From assembly GCA_964622545.1 (NCBI GenBank), contig CAZUQM010000018.1, positions 1-64,000 on the forward strand: DNA of 64,000 nt. The letters are read 5' to 3'. Below are positions 42,150-51,480 of the stretch, one piece after another. The notes under the pieces were generated by a model. That model saw only the letters and a list, made by a program, of their open reading frames with translations, ran no database searches and was not told the origin of the DNA. Source of the stretch: JAFGLZ01 sp964622545. Lineage in GTDB: Bacteria > Planctomycetota > Phycisphaerae > UBA1845 > JAFGLZ01. Numbering within the stretch: position 1 is the first letter of the stretch; each line of letters opens with the position of its first letter. The translations under genes were made by a program, and so were the position numbers.

Positions 42150-43421
42150 TTACGACGACATCCTGCGGCCCCGCTTGATCGCAGCGGTACGTTCCTCGGC
42201 GGTCAGTGCGAAGATCGCCTCCCACATCGACTCCACCGCGGGGGTCCACTCGTGCTTGCGACGGCCCATCGCGGTGGCCGCTGTACGATACAAGGCCTTG
42301 CGCCCAAATCCCTTGGTGACGATACCGTTGATCAGCCACGCGAACGAGGGAATCGTCTTCTGCAGCGGAACGCCCGCGGCCATCAGCAGGGCCATGCTCC
42401 CGACGATCGCGCCGGTGTTGAGCAGGACGCCGACCGAGGTCTTCGTATGGTCGCCGATCATGGCGCCGACCTTGTTGCTGCCGGTGTCGACCTTCACGCC
42501 GTTCTGGATCACCTCGACGCTGGTGTAGTCGTTCTTCAGGTCGCTGTTGGTGGTCAAGGCACCTAGGTTGACCCACTCGCCGACGTAGGCATGACCGAGG
42601 AAGCCGTCGTGGTACTTGTTCGAGTAGCCCTGGATGACGGACTCTTCGACCTCGCCGCCGAGGCGGCAGACCGGGCCCACGCTGCATCCTTCGCGGAGCT
42701 TGGTACCCAGCAGGATCGTCTTCTTGCCGACGAACGCCGGGCCCTCGATCCGCGTGAACGGATGCACCTCGACGCCTTCGTCGAGGTAGACGGGGCCTTC
42801 GGAGGCGTCGATCACGACCATCGGGTGGATTTCGCAGCCCGGGCCTACGTAGACGTCGGTTTTGCTGCCGCGGATGGCGGAGGGCTCCTCGATGGTCCCT
42901 TCGATGCCGCTGCGGCCGGCTTCCTTGAAATCGTCGATGATCTGGTGCGGGCTGGCCAGCATCACGTCCCAGACGTACTCGAACCGCTCGGTCTTGCTGG
43001 CCTTGTTGGGCAGCTTCTGGCAGGCGCTGGCCAGGAAGGCCTCGATCGAGCCGGCGTCGAGCTGGGCGATGTCGTCCTTGGCTACGCGGACGACGGCGAC
43101 CAGGTCGCCGATCGTGGCGACCTGGCTGTCTCCGGTGGCCTCCACGTCGAGCGTAGCGGCCTTGACCGAGCCGTGCACGAGCAAGAGATCGTCACCGCCG
43201 AGGACGGACACGTCATTGACCTTGCCGCCGGTCTGGGCCTTGTAGACCTCGGCCATGTAGTCGGGGACGAAATAGGCCACATCGGTCGCGCCGGTCTTGG
43301 CGACGATCTTCTCGGCGAGCGAGGTGATGCCGCATCGCAGCTCCCAGACGGGGCGGCAGAGCGTCAGGGGATAGAACTTGGCCCGAGCCTCGTCGGGACC
43401 GTCGAACAGAATCAGTCGCAT
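42150..43421 (-). CDS. GlmU-like sugar nucleotidyltransferase / acyltransferase family protein
   Basis: 423 residues. The N-terminal half is a GlmU-type N-terminal domain (MRLILFDGPDEARAKFYPLT, then CRPVWELRCG) of the kind found in planctomycete and Bacteroidetes paralogues. The C-terminal half is a left-handed beta-helix of hexapeptide repeats (VYVGPGCEIHPMVVIDASEG, then FVGKKTILLG, VGEWVNLGALTTNSDLKNDY). The standard nucleotidyltransferase LxxG loop (LAAGxGTR) is missing, so activity is uncertain. It follows nagB on the same strand. GGAGG precedes the ATG. Confidence 0.85.
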   Translation of the reverse strand: MRLILFDGPDEARAKFYPLTLCRPVWELRCGITSLAEKIVAKTGATDVAYFVPDYMAEVYKAQTGGKVNDVSVLGGDDLLLVHGSVKAATLDVEATGDSQVATIGDLVAVVRVAKDDIAQLDAGSIEAFLASACQKLPNKASKTERFEYVWDVMLASPHQIIDDFKEAGRSGIEGTIEEPSAIRGSKTDVYVGPGCEIHPMVVIDASEGPVYLDEGVEVHPFTRIEGPAFVGKKTILLGTKLREGCSVGPVCRLGGEVEESVIQGYSNKYHDGFLGHAYVGEWVNLGALTTNSDLKNDYTSVEVIQNGVKVDTGSNKVGAMIGDHTKTSVGVLLNTGAIVGSMALLMAAGVPLQKTIPSFAWLINGIVTKGFGRKALYRTAATAMGRRKHEWTPAVESMWEAIFALTAEERTAAIKRGRRMSS

Positions 43422-43556
43422 CGTGCATCCTCCGAGCCGTCAGGTGCCGGGTGCTGACGATGGGGCCTGCAGCTCTCCGGCCGGTAACGGCTTGTACCTG
43501 GGCCAGTCCTGTCCATCGGGGCCGGCGGCGGATCAAGACAGGGTGATCGAAGCCAT

Positions 43557-44315
43557 TTAGTGCTCGTAGGTGTCCAGCGTCAGCCTGCTGGCCGCGGCCT
43601 GGTCAATGACGAACGTGCAGAACCGATGAAGCTGCAGGGCCGAGGCCGGGACCATGGCGCTGACCGGGCCCTCCAGGGAATCGACTACGGCTTGGGCCTT
43701 GCCGGCGCCGGTGGCGAGCAGGAGGACCTTCCTGGCCTTGAGGATCGTGCCGATACCCATGGTGATGGCGTACTTGGGCACCTCGCGCATGCTCTTGAAG
43801 AACCGGCTGTTGTCCTCGCGCGTCTGCTTGGTGAGGGTCTTGATCCGTGTCAGGGAGCCCAGGGAGCTGCCCGGCTCGTTGAAACCGATGTGGCCGTTGC
43901 CGCCGATGCCGAGGAGCTGCATATCGACGCCGCCGACATCGTCGATCATGGTCTCGTAGTCGTCGCAGGCCTGTTGGATGGCCTTCATGCCTTTGACCAT
44001 GCCGGTGGGCACGTGGGTGTTCTTCTTGTTGATGTTGATGTGGTTGAAGAGTTCGTGATCCATGAAGTAGCGGTACGACTGATCATGGTCGCCCGGCAGA
44101 CCGACGTATTCGTCCAGGTTGAAGGTGATGGTCGTCGAGAAGTCGAGGCCCTTACCCTTCTTGCACCGGCGGATGAGTTCCTTGTAGGTCGGGATCGGCG
44201 TGCTGCCGGTGGCCAGGCCGAGAACGGGGTTCCTGTGATCGTTCATTTCCTCTTCGATCAGGTCGGCCGCGCGCTTGGCGACTTCCTTCTCGTTCTTGGC
44301 GATGATGACTCGCAT
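43557..44315 (-). CDS. nagB: Glucosamine-6-phosphate deaminase
   Basis: 252 residues, typical of NagB. Motifs: MRVIIAKNEKEVAKRAADL, the phosphate loop VLGLATGSTPIPTYKEL, the active-site FNLDEYVGLPGDHDQSYRYFM, LLGIGGNGHIGFNEPGSSL and LATGAGKAQAVVDSL. It converts glucosamine-6-phosphate to fructose-6-phosphate and ammonia. It lies 135 nt upstream of the GlmU-like gene, joining amino-sugar breakdown with a nucleotidyltransferase. The ATG at 44315 has AGGGAG upstream; a longer reading to 44486 is non-conserved. Confidence 0.95.
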   Translation of the reverse strand: MRVIIAKNEKEVAKRAADLIEEEMNDHRNPVLGLATGSTPIPTYKELIRRCKKGKGLDFSTTITFNLDEYVGLPGDHDQSYRYFMDHELFNHININKKNTHVPTGMVKGMKAIQQACDDYETMIDDVGGVDMQLLGIGGNGHIGFNEPGSSLGSLTRIKTLTKQTREDNSRFFKSMREVPKYAITMGIGTILKARKVLLLATGAGKAQAVVDSLEGPVSAMVPASALQLHRFCTFVIDQAAASRLTLDTYEH

Positions 44316-44552
44316 GCTTTGCACTCCCTGGATCTGGTCTGCGGTGTCTAGCCCCCGGACGGTCCGACAGGCGGCCCCACAAGATACCAGATTTCGTTGG
44401 CAATGTGGCGTCGATTTCTGTAGGGCTGGTATGGCTTCGCGATCGATGTGCAGGAAGTCTTGAGAGCCATTCTGCTTAAACTCCATGTCAAGGGCGGGTT
44501 GCGACCGACCTCTTGCCTCGGCTGGCTTATCTTAGCGGTACTGGCTTAACAA

Positions 44553-45278
44553 CTACTGTTTGGTGTTTTCCGCCGCAGGCCGTTCCGAGGCCGGCGGGAG
44601 GCCGTCAGAGGGGACGTGATCCGGGGCGAACTCCTGTCCCGTGAGAAGCCGTCGGATATTCGGCAGGTGACGGACGACGACCAGGAGTGCGACCAGACAG
44701 GCGAAGGCAATGAGCACAACCATGTCCCGAAGTGGCCATCCCGCGGCCAGCGCCACCAACACCACCAGGACCGGGAAGCCCACACAGGCGACGATCGAAG
44801 CCACGGAGATGTAACCGCTTAGCCGCTTGACGACGGCCCAGACCACAAATGCCAGCGCCCCGGCGATCGTGTAGTAGGGCCAGACCGCCAACACGACACC
44901 GAGGGAGGTGGCCACGCCACGTCCCCCCTTGAAGCCGAGGTAGATGGGTAGGAGGTGCCCCACGATGGCGGCCAGGGCTACCGCCAGCCAGGCGAGCTGT
45001 TGCCAGAGCAGGCTTTCGTCGTTGAGAAAGGCGCCCGACCTCCGGAGCCACATGCCGACCAGGAGGACGGGGATGAAGCCCTTGAGGGCGTCTAGTAGTA
45101 GCACGATGACGAAGTAGGGTTTGCCCAGGACCCGGCCTGCGTTGCTGGCTCCGATGTTCTTGCTGCCGACGGTGCGGAGGTCGACGCCCTTGGCCTTGCC
45201 CACCAGCAAGGCGAAGGGGATCGATCCGGCCAGGTAGCCGGCCAGCACGTAGAGCAGCCACACGGTCGTAGGGCTCAT
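44553..45278 (-). CDS. plsY: Glycerol-3-phosphate acyltransferase PlsY
   Basis: 241 residues, polytopic. PlsY motifs: AGYLAGSIPFALLVGKAKGVDLR, then the GSKNIGASNAGRVLGK motif (G-x-GNxGxTN type), GHLLPIYLGFKGGRGVATSLG and a C-terminal cluster. It transfers acyl from acyl-phosphate to glycerol-3-phosphate, the first step of phospholipid synthesis. The ATG overlaps the stop of the GT4 gene as ATGA, so the two are coupled. The C-terminal 30 residues are a polar extension. Confidence 0.94.
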   Translation of the reverse strand: MSPTTVWLLYVLAGYLAGSIPFALLVGKAKGVDLRTVGSKNIGASNAGRVLGKPYFVIVLLLDALKGFIPVLLVGMWLRRSGAFLNDESLLWQQLAWLAVALAAIVGHLLPIYLGFKGGRGVATSLGVVLAVWPYYTIAGALAFVVWAVVKRLSGYISVASIVACVGFPVLVVLVALAAGWPLRDMVVLIAFACLVALLVVVRHLPNIRRLLTGQEFAPDHVPSDGLPPASERPAAENTKQ

Positions 45279-46444
45279 CCGGTGTCTCTCCGCTGCAGGA
45301 TCTCTTCGTAGACGGCGAGCATCTCGTCGGCGTGTCGGGCCATGCTGATCCGGTCGCCGAGGGCGAGTCCGTTGCGGGCGCATTGGTCGCGGTGGTCCGG
45401 GTCGGATAGGCGCGCGATCGCATCGGCGAGTTGCTGCACCGCATCGGCCGAATCGATGACGTGGCCGTGGACGCCGTCTTCCATCACGTCGACGGCCCCG
45501 TTGTGGCGGGTGGTGACGGCGGGCAGTCCGGCGGCGAGGGCCTCGAGGACGACCCGGCTGCATGGGTCGTAGTAGGTCGGATGGACCAGGATGTCGGCCA
45601 TCCGATAGTACGCCTGGACACGATCGCTCTGGGCGACGAACTCGACCTGGTCGTGCACGCCCAGCGCCCTGGCGTGTCGGTGGTAGGGCGCGGCGTGGTC
45701 GCGCCCGACGACTAGGAGCCTGTAGGGTCGGTCGGTGGATCGCTTGAGCAGGGCCAGCGCCTCGATCGCACGGTGGACGCCCTTGAGTTTGAAGTTGTGC
45801 GCGACCAGGAGCAGGATCAGGGCGTTGTCGGGCAAGGCGAGCTCACGTCGCAGGGTCTCGGCGGCCTGGTCGAGTTGCTCGGCGGGGAGCTGGGGCATGT
45901 CGACGCCGTTGAAGACCAGCCGGATGCGGCTGTCGCTGATCTGATAGTGACGTTTGAGCTGATCGACCACGTACCGGCTCAGGGCCGCGACGATCACGTC
46001 CGGTCGACGGAGGAACAGGTGTGCCTCCTGGCGGAGCTGCGATTGCTGCTTGAGATTGAACCCGTTGAGGAGTCGTTTGACCGTCCTGGCCAGGGGTGAG
46101 CGGATAAGGGCGAGGTTGCGCTCGACGCTCTCGGCCACCGTTCCGCCCCGCGGCTGATAGACGTGGCAGCCCGGCAGGGGCAGCATGGAGTGGACGACGT
46201 CGACGTTCAGTCCCTCGAGCCTCTCGGCCGCTCGATGGAGAAACGCGTTGGCCCGCAGGGCCCGGTTCCCGATGGGCGTTCGGACGGTGTGGACCTTCAT
46301 GTCGGGTGAGTCCGGTAGACGCGTGGTGGTCAGCACGTGGACCTGGGGGCCGCGCTCGGCCAGGTGATGGATGAACTGCCGCGTGCTGGTTTCGGCTCCG
46401 CCGCGTCGGGTGTCGATGCTCTCGATGACGATACAGACCTTCAT
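45275..46444 (-). CDS. Glycosyltransferase family 4
   Basis: 389 residues. GT4 hallmarks: VIESIDTRRGGAETSTRQF at the N-terminus, YQPRGGTVAES, a nucleotide-sugar binding region ILLLVAHNFKLKGVHRAIEA, and the EX7E-type motif around PTYYDPCSRVVLEALAAGLP. Probably transfers a sugar or glycosyl group to a surface lipid in the cytoplasm. It ends four bases into plsY. The start MKVCIVIES is the classic opening. No Shine-Dalgarno; an extended TGCTACAAT box 10 nt upstream suggests a very short or absent leader. Confidence 0.92.
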   Translation of the reverse strand: MKVCIVIESIDTRRGGAETSTRQFIHHLAERGPQVHVLTTTRLPDSPDMKVHTVRTPIGNRALRANAFLHRAAERLEGLNVDVVHSMLPLPGCHVYQPRGGTVAESVERNLALIRSPLARTVKRLLNGFNLKQQSQLRQEAHLFLRRPDVIVAALSRYVVDQLKRHYQISDSRIRLVFNGVDMPQLPAEQLDQAAETLRRELALPDNALILLLVAHNFKLKGVHRAIEALALLKRSTDRPYRLLVVGRDHAAPYHRHARALGVHDQVEFVAQSDRVQAYYRMADILVHPTYYDPCSRVVLEALAAGLPAVTTRHNGAVDVMEDGVHGHVIDSADAVQQLADAIARLSDPDHRDQCARNGLALGDRISMARHADEMLAVYEEILQRRDTG

Positions 46445-46454
46445 GATGACGGGA

Positions 46455-46460
46455 ATTGTA
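46455..46460 (-). promoter_or_regulatory. Candidate extended -10 box of the GT4-plsY operon
   Basis: TACAAT (5/6) preceded by TGC gives an extended -10, ending 10 nt before the ATG at 46444. The -35 is weak (GTGCCG). The mRNA would begin within a few bases of the start codon. Confidence 0.45.
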
Positions 46461-46506
46461 GCACGGAGTCGGTCATGCGGCACCTCGGCCGGACTCGGCG
46501 CGTCGA

Positions 46507-46534
46507 TTGACTGGCCCCCGACAGCGGCTACAGT
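46507..46534 (+). promoter_or_regulatory. Candidate promoter of the TPR membrane gene, leaderless type
   Basis: TTGACT (5/6), a 16-nt spacer, then TACAGT (4/6) ending 8 nt before the ATG at 46543. No ribosome site is present. It is divergent from the GT4 promoter. Confidence 0.45.
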
Positions 46535-46542
46535 GGCCGGCC

Positions 46543-48642
46543 ATGACAGACGACCGGGCCGAGGCCCACAACAGGATGCTGCCTCCCATGCGGCGGCTCG
46601 CACCGGCCGCGGCGTGCGTCATGCTGGCGACACTGCTGGTTTTCTTGCCGTGCGTGGACCACGGCTTCCTTCGGTGGGACGACGACGAGAACATCGTGGA
46701 CAACGAGCGGTTCCGGGGGCTTGGTCCGGACCAACTCTTGTGGATGTTCACGACCACGCACATGGGGCCCTATCAGCCGTTGAGTTGGCTGTCCTACGGC
46801 CTGGACTATGTCGCATGGGGGCTTGATCCGTACGGCTACCATCTGACGAACGTCGTTCTGCACACCCTCTCGGCGGGGCTGCTTGTTTGGCTGACGGCTT
46901 TGGTCTGGGCGGCGCGGGAGCCTCGTGCAGCGGTCGCTGCGGTCGAAGGTGGCGGCGCTAACCGGACCGCCTGTCGAGCGCCGCGCTTGGCCTACCTCGC
47001 CGGTGTCTTGGCCGGACTGGCCTGGGCGATCCATCCACAGCGCGTCGAGTCGGTGGCTTGGGTGACGGAGCGTCGGGACGTCTTGTGCGGAGTCTTCTTT
47101 CTGCTCTGCCTGATCGCCTACATGAAGGGCCATGGGGTGGACGATCGGACCGAGAGGCGGGGACGGTGGCTGTGGTTCTCGCGGCTGGCGTGCCTGCTGG
47201 CGATCCTGAGCAAGGGCACGGCCGTCAGCCTGCCGGTGGTGCTGGTCGCCCTCGACGTGGTCCCGCTCGGCCGGCTGCGGGGGGTCGTGCGTTCGTGGCT
47301 GAAGCCGCCGCAGCGCGGCGTGTTGCTCGAGAAGGGCGGGTACCTGGTCTTCAGCCTGTTGGGGGTGGGCATGGGTCTCTGGGGACAATGGCAGGGCGGC
47401 GCGCTGCGACCGCTGGACGAGGTCGGACCGCTCCAGCGTGTGGGGATCGCGAGTTACGCGGCGGTGTTCTATCTGGTGAAACTGCTGTTGCCGGTCGGGT
47501 TGTCTCCGATGTATGCCCGGCCCGAAGGCGTGTCCCTGCCGAGCCTGCGTTTCGGCGGCGCGGTGATCCTGGTCGTCGTCGTGACGCTGGTGCTGGTTCG
47601 GCTTCGAAGGCGTTGGGCATGGCCGCTCGTCGTGTGGTCGGCCTATCTGGCGATGGTGCTGCCCGTCTCCGGTCTGGTGACCATCGGGCACGAGCTGGTG
47701 GCGGATAGGTACAGCTATCTGGCATCGATGGCGGCGTTCGTGTCGTTAGGCGTGGGCGTGGCCTGGATGTGGGGTCGCCTCCGCGCCGGCGTCTCGCGAG
47801 TCGCGCTGGGTACGGTGGTGGGCCTTGTCGTGCTGGTCTGGCTGATGATCACGCGAGACCTGATCGATGTCTGGCACGACGACGTGGCGCTCTGGGAGCG
47901 GGCGGTCGCGGTCGATCCGCAAGCCGGGCGGGCGCAGACCAATCTGGGCGGGGCCTACCTGCACGCGGGCCGGCTGGAGGACGCCGTCAAGGCGCTGGAA
48001 CGCTCGGTGGCGCTGTCGCCTGAGGATTCGAAGGCCCAGCACAACCTCGGCATGGCCTATCTCGGGCTACGGCAGTATGAGCGGGCCCTGGCGTGTTTTG
48101 AGCGTGCGATCGCGGCGGACGCCGACTACGTCCTGGCAAGGCGCGCCCGCGGGGTCACCTTGACGGACTTGGAGCGTCATGACGAGGCCATCGAGGAGCT
48201 GTCGCGGGCCCTCGACTCGACCAAGACGCCCGATCAGGTCGCCGCGATCCGCGAGGACCTCGGCGATGCCCACCTTGCCAGGGGCGACGTGAAGGCGGCG
48301 GTCGAGATCTACCGCGGGCTGATCGAGGCCGGTCGCGTCACCGGTGGGGTGTACGGTTCGCTGGCCGAGGGCCTTTTGCGGCTGGGGCGTGCCGACGAGG
48401 CCGCCGACCTGCTGCTTCGAGCACCAAGGGGTGCCGCGGGTTCGGCGGAGGTCCGCTATGCGCTGGCGAGGGTTCGCGCACGCCAAGGTCGCCTGACCGA
48501 GGCCTTCAACGAACTCGGCGCGGCACTGCGTGCCAAGCCGGAGCTGCGGGCCCGCGCGCGATTCGACGAGCTGCTCGAGCCGCTCCGCGACGACCGGCGT
48601 TTCGAGCGGGTGCTCACGTCGACGGCCGACGTGTTGCCGTAG
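46543..48642 (+). CDS. Polytopic membrane protein with C-terminal TPR repeats (TMTC/GT-C-like)
   Basis: 699 residues. Residues about 15-450 hold roughly 11 hydrophobic segments; the first extracytoplasmic loop carries an acidic motif (GFLRWDDDENIVDN), as in TMTC/PMT-type GT-C transferases. Residues about 455-690 are TPR helices (AQTNLGGAYLHAGRLEDAVK, then AQHNLGMAYLGLRQYERALA). This pairing suggests a membrane glycosyltransferase with a periplasmic TPR domain; catalytic activity is inferred only. Promoter TTGACT/TACAGT lies just upstream with no Shine-Dalgarno. Confidence 0.85.
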   Translation: MTDDRAEAHNRMLPPMRRLAPAAACVMLATLLVFLPCVDHGFLRWDDDENIVDNERFRGLGPDQLLWMFTTTHMGPYQPLSWLSYGLDYVAWGLDPYGYHLTNVVLHTLSAGLLVWLTALVWAAREPRAAVAAVEGGGANRTACRAPRLAYLAGVLAGLAWAIHPQRVESVAWVTERRDVLCGVFFLLCLIAYMKGHGVDDRTERRGRWLWFSRLACLLAILSKGTAVSLPVVLVALDVVPLGRLRGVVRSWLKPPQRGVLLEKGGYLVFSLLGVGMGLWGQWQGGALRPLDEVGPLQRVGIASYAAVFYLVKLLLPVGLSPMYARPEGVSLPSLRFGGAVILVVVVTLVLVRLRRRWAWPLVVWSAYLAMVLPVSGLVTIGHELVADRYSYLASMAAFVSLGVGVAWMWGRLRAGVSRVALGTVVGLVVLVWLMITRDLIDVWHDDVALWERAVAVDPQAGRAQTNLGGAYLHAGRLEDAVKALERSVALSPEDSKAQHNLGMAYLGLRQYERALACFERAIAADADYVLARRARGVTLTDLERHDEAIEELSRALDSTKTPDQVAAIREDLGDAHLARGDVKAAVEIYRGLIEAGRVTGGVYGSLAEGLLRLGRADEAADLLLRAPRGAAGSAEVRYALARVRARQGRLTEAFNELGAALRAKPELRARARFDELLEPLRDDRRFERVLTSTADVLP

Positions 48643-48793
48643 GGGGGCTACGTCGTCTGGCTCGTGGCGTCCGCGCAGATCGCTCGCTAGAATGCCCACG
48701 TCGTAGAAGGCGCCGCCGGTGCGGGCGGTGGCGAGGTACTCGGAATACACGTCTGTTCCGCAGAGATAGACCGGCTTGGGAGGGCGGTTCTGC

Positions 48794-50623
48794 ATGTCGG
48801 AGACCGAGGTCTTCATCAGCGAGTGGGTCGCGTGGCTGGCCACGACGATCTGGTCGAACCCTTTGTTCCTGCTGCTCCTCGGGGCGGGGTTGCTGTTTAC
48901 GATCTCCACGCGGTTCGTTCAGTGGCGTGCCTTGACGCACGGCATTGCCTGTGTGCGGGGCCTGTACGACCGTCCTGAGGACGCGGGGCAGATCAACCAC
49001 TTTCAAGCGCTCTGCGCGGCGCTGTCGGCCACGATCGGGCTGGGCAACATCGCGGGCGTGGCGGTGGCGATCGGGACCGGCGGGCCGGGCGCGGTGTTCT
49101 GGATGTGGGTGGTCGGCCTGTTCGGCATGGCCACGAAGTTCATGTCGTGCACCTTGGCGGTGATGTTCCGAGAGACGCTGGACGTGCCCGATCCGTCGGC
49201 GCCGGCGCTGACCGGAGGTGACGCGGCATCGCACAGCCTGGAGTATCGCGGAGAGGCGGGATCACCGATCGACGCACCGGAACCGCGCGGCCGCGGCGAG
49301 GTCCGCGGCGGGCCCATGTGGTACATCCAGAAGGGCCTGGTCGAGCCGATGCGGTCGAGGGGCAACCCTGCTTGGGTTCTGTTCAGCGTCCTGGCGATGC
49401 TGTTTGCGGTGTTCACGATGCTCGGGGCGATCGGCTCGGGCAACATGTTTCAGAGCCATGAGGTGGGGGCGGCGTTGCACGGCAGCTTCGGGGTCAGCCC
49501 TCCGCTGACCGGCGCGGTGCTGGCGTTTCTGGTCGCGCTGGTGATCATCGGCGGCATCAAACGCATCGGACAGGTGGCCTCGGCCATCGTGCCGTTCATG
49601 TGCATCATCTACGTCGGCGGGTCGCTGGTGATTATCGGTGTGAACGCCCCGAAGGTACCGGAGCTGCTGAGCAGCATCCTGCATGACGCTTTCTCCGGCA
49701 CGGCGGCGGGCGGGGCCTTTCTGGGCATCACGATGCGTGAGGCCTTCGTGCAGGGCCTGCGACGGGCGTGCTTCAGCAACGAGGCGGGTATCGGTTCGGC
49801 CCCGATCGCCCACGCGGCGGCGAAGACGGACGAGCCCGTCCGTGAGGGCATCGTGGCCGCGTTGGGGCCCTTCATCGACACGCTGGTGATCTGCACGATG
49901 ACGGCGCTGGTGATCTTGATCACGGATACGTGGCAGCGGGCGCCGATCGGTGAGCTGTCGGCGATTCATGACCGCGAGCCCGAGGTCACGGTTGCGTTCG
50001 ACCAGGAGCAACAGCATCAGCTGGCCTATGTACGGAGCCAGCTCGGCGTGCGGATCTATCCGGCCGAGAGCGGCGGCGACGTGGAGCGGGCGTACATCGA
50101 GGGGATCAACGGCAGGCGGCTCCGCAAGGCGAACATCCAGGTGGATGACCCGAAGACGGCGACGTTGTCGATCGACGTGGAGCCGGAGCAATGGCCGGAG
50201 TTTCGGAAACGATTCAGCCGGGGCCAGCAGGTCCATCTCGACCTGGAGGGTGTGAACCTCAGCAAGCTGGCGTACGACCGCGGTTTGCCGGGCGTCCAGT
50301 TCGGCACGTACGTGGTGATGGCGGGGGTGTGCCTGTTCGCGTTCTCGACCATGATCAGTTGGAGCTACTACGGCGAGAAGGGCGCGGAGTTTCTGTTCGG
50401 CTCGAAGGCGATCCTGCCGTACAAGTTCCTGTTCGTGGCGATGATCGTGGTCGGCACGCTCAGTGAACGTTTTAAGCCGATCTACGACTTCAGCGACGCG
50501 ATGTTCGGTATGATGGTGTTCTGTAACCTCCCGGCCGTGCTGCTCCTGATGCCGCGTGTGCTCAGGGCCTCACGGGACTACTTCGGACGCTTGGCCCGTG
50601 GCGAGATCCGACGAACCAGATAG
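48794..50623 (+). CDS. Alanine/glycine:cation symporter (AGCS family) with large loop insertions
   Basis: 609 residues, against about 450-500 for the family. Family features: GAGLLFTISTRFVQWRALTH, LSATIGLGNIAGVAVAIGTGGPGAVFWMWV, GGPMWYIQKGL, RRACFSNEAGIGSAPIAHAAAKTDEPVREG and FSTMISWSYYGEKGAEFLFG. Two soluble insertions stand out: about residues 125-165 and about 385-495, the latter rich in charged beta segments. It imports a small amino acid with Na+ or H+. GGGAGGG precedes the ATG at 48794. Confidence 0.92.
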   Translation: MSETEVFISEWVAWLATTIWSNPLFLLLLGAGLLFTISTRFVQWRALTHGIACVRGLYDRPEDAGQINHFQALCAALSATIGLGNIAGVAVAIGTGGPGAVFWMWVVGLFGMATKFMSCTLAVMFRETLDVPDPSAPALTGGDAASHSLEYRGEAGSPIDAPEPRGRGEVRGGPMWYIQKGLVEPMRSRGNPAWVLFSVLAMLFAVFTMLGAIGSGNMFQSHEVGAALHGSFGVSPPLTGAVLAFLVALVIIGGIKRIGQVASAIVPFMCIIYVGGSLVIIGVNAPKVPELLSSILHDAFSGTAAGGAFLGITMREAFVQGLRRACFSNEAGIGSAPIAHAAAKTDEPVREGIVAALGPFIDTLVICTMTALVILITDTWQRAPIGELSAIHDREPEVTVAFDQEQQHQLAYVRSQLGVRIYPAESGGDVERAYIEGINGRRLRKANIQVDDPKTATLSIDVEPEQWPEFRKRFSRGQQVHLDLEGVNLSKLAYDRGLPGVQFGTYVVMAGVCLFAFSTMISWSYYGEKGAEFLFGSKAILPYKFLFVAMIVVGTLSERFKPIYDFSDAMFGMMVFCNLPAVLLLMPRVLRASRDYFGRLARGEIRRTR

Positions 50624-50627
50624 GGCG

Positions 50628-51467
50628 GTGGCACCGAGCCGGCGGCGGGGAGGGCGCGGCCGGCTGATGGTCTGTGCGATCGTCGTCGCGTGCGTCGCAC
50701 CGAGCGGCTGTCGGATGTCGTCGCCGTCTGTGTCCACCTCGGACGATAACGACGACTACCCGCCGTTCAAGGGTGCTCAGGTCGTGCCGCCCGAGGAGCG
50801 TGAGCGGGTCATGCGCGAGGCGGCCGAGTCGGATGTGCGGTCCGGGGACAAGCCCGTCGACGAGTACATCGTCGAGCAGCTCCGGTCGTTGGCCAAGCAG
50901 GTGCCCGAGACGCTGCAGCTCGGTGAGCCGGAGGTGTTGTGGTTCGACGGAACGCAGGGTCAGCGCGAGGGCGTGGTGGTATTGCTGTTGGTGCGACGAG
51001 ACGTGTATGTCAGGCCGCCCAAGGCGACGACGCAGGGTCCGGTTCGTAAGGTCCTCTCGGCCCTGATGTCGCAGGTGGGCGGGACGGTGGTGAATGCGCA
51101 CCGTCTCTCGAAGGACGCCACGGTCGCGTCGCTACCGTCGGGCGTGTCGCTGGCGCGGTCCGTCTACAGCGCAGTCCAGGCCGGGGATACGACGGGTCGG
51201 ATCCAGAACGCCAATCGGTGGGTGATCGCCTCGTTCCGCGAGACGGACGAACCCGTCGAGGCGTTCCGTCCGGTCTTCGACGATCTCTGGGCGGCGTGCG
51301 ACGCCCTGAAGAGGTCCGAGCCCGTGCTGATCGTGGGCGAGCAGGTCCTCGGCCGAGACGACATCCGTCTGAAACGCCTGTATGAACGCGCTCACCGCAA
51401 GGTGGACTGGCCGACGTACGCGGGCAGCCAGCCCGATCCGGGTCTGGCGTTCGAGGTCGGTCGGTAG
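50628..51467 (+). CDS. Probable exported lipoprotein of unknown function
   Basis: 279 residues. A basic N-region (RRRGGRGR) and hydrophobic core (LMVCAIVVACVAPSGC) look like a lipoprotein signal, though PSGC is not a perfect lipobox. The mature domain is mixed alpha/beta with no motif I know. It starts 4 nt after the symporter stop, in the same direction, so it is probably co-transcribed. The start is uncertain: GTG 50628 is favoured for the intact n-region; GTG 50598 and ATG 50667 are possible. Confidence 0.65.
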   Translation: MAPSRRRGGRGRLMVCAIVVACVAPSGCRMSSPSVSTSDDNDDYPPFKGAQVVPPEERERVMREAAESDVRSGDKPVDEYIVEQLRSLAKQVPETLQLGEPEVLWFDGTQGQREGVVVLLLVRRDVYVRPPKATTQGPVRKVLSALMSQVGGTVVNAHRLSKDATVASLPSGVSLARSVYSAVQAGDTTGRIQNANRWVIASFRETDEPVEAFRPVFDDLWAACDALKRSEPVLIVGEQVLGRDDIRLKRLYERAHRKVDWPTYAGSQPDPGLAFEVGR

Positions 51468-51480
51468 GGCCCGCGGCGAG

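Noticed and set aside
44486..44491. TTGACA upstream of nagB on the minus strand as a promoter
   Set aside because: No acceptable -10 box lies 16-18 nt downstream (GGCTCT at 17 nt).
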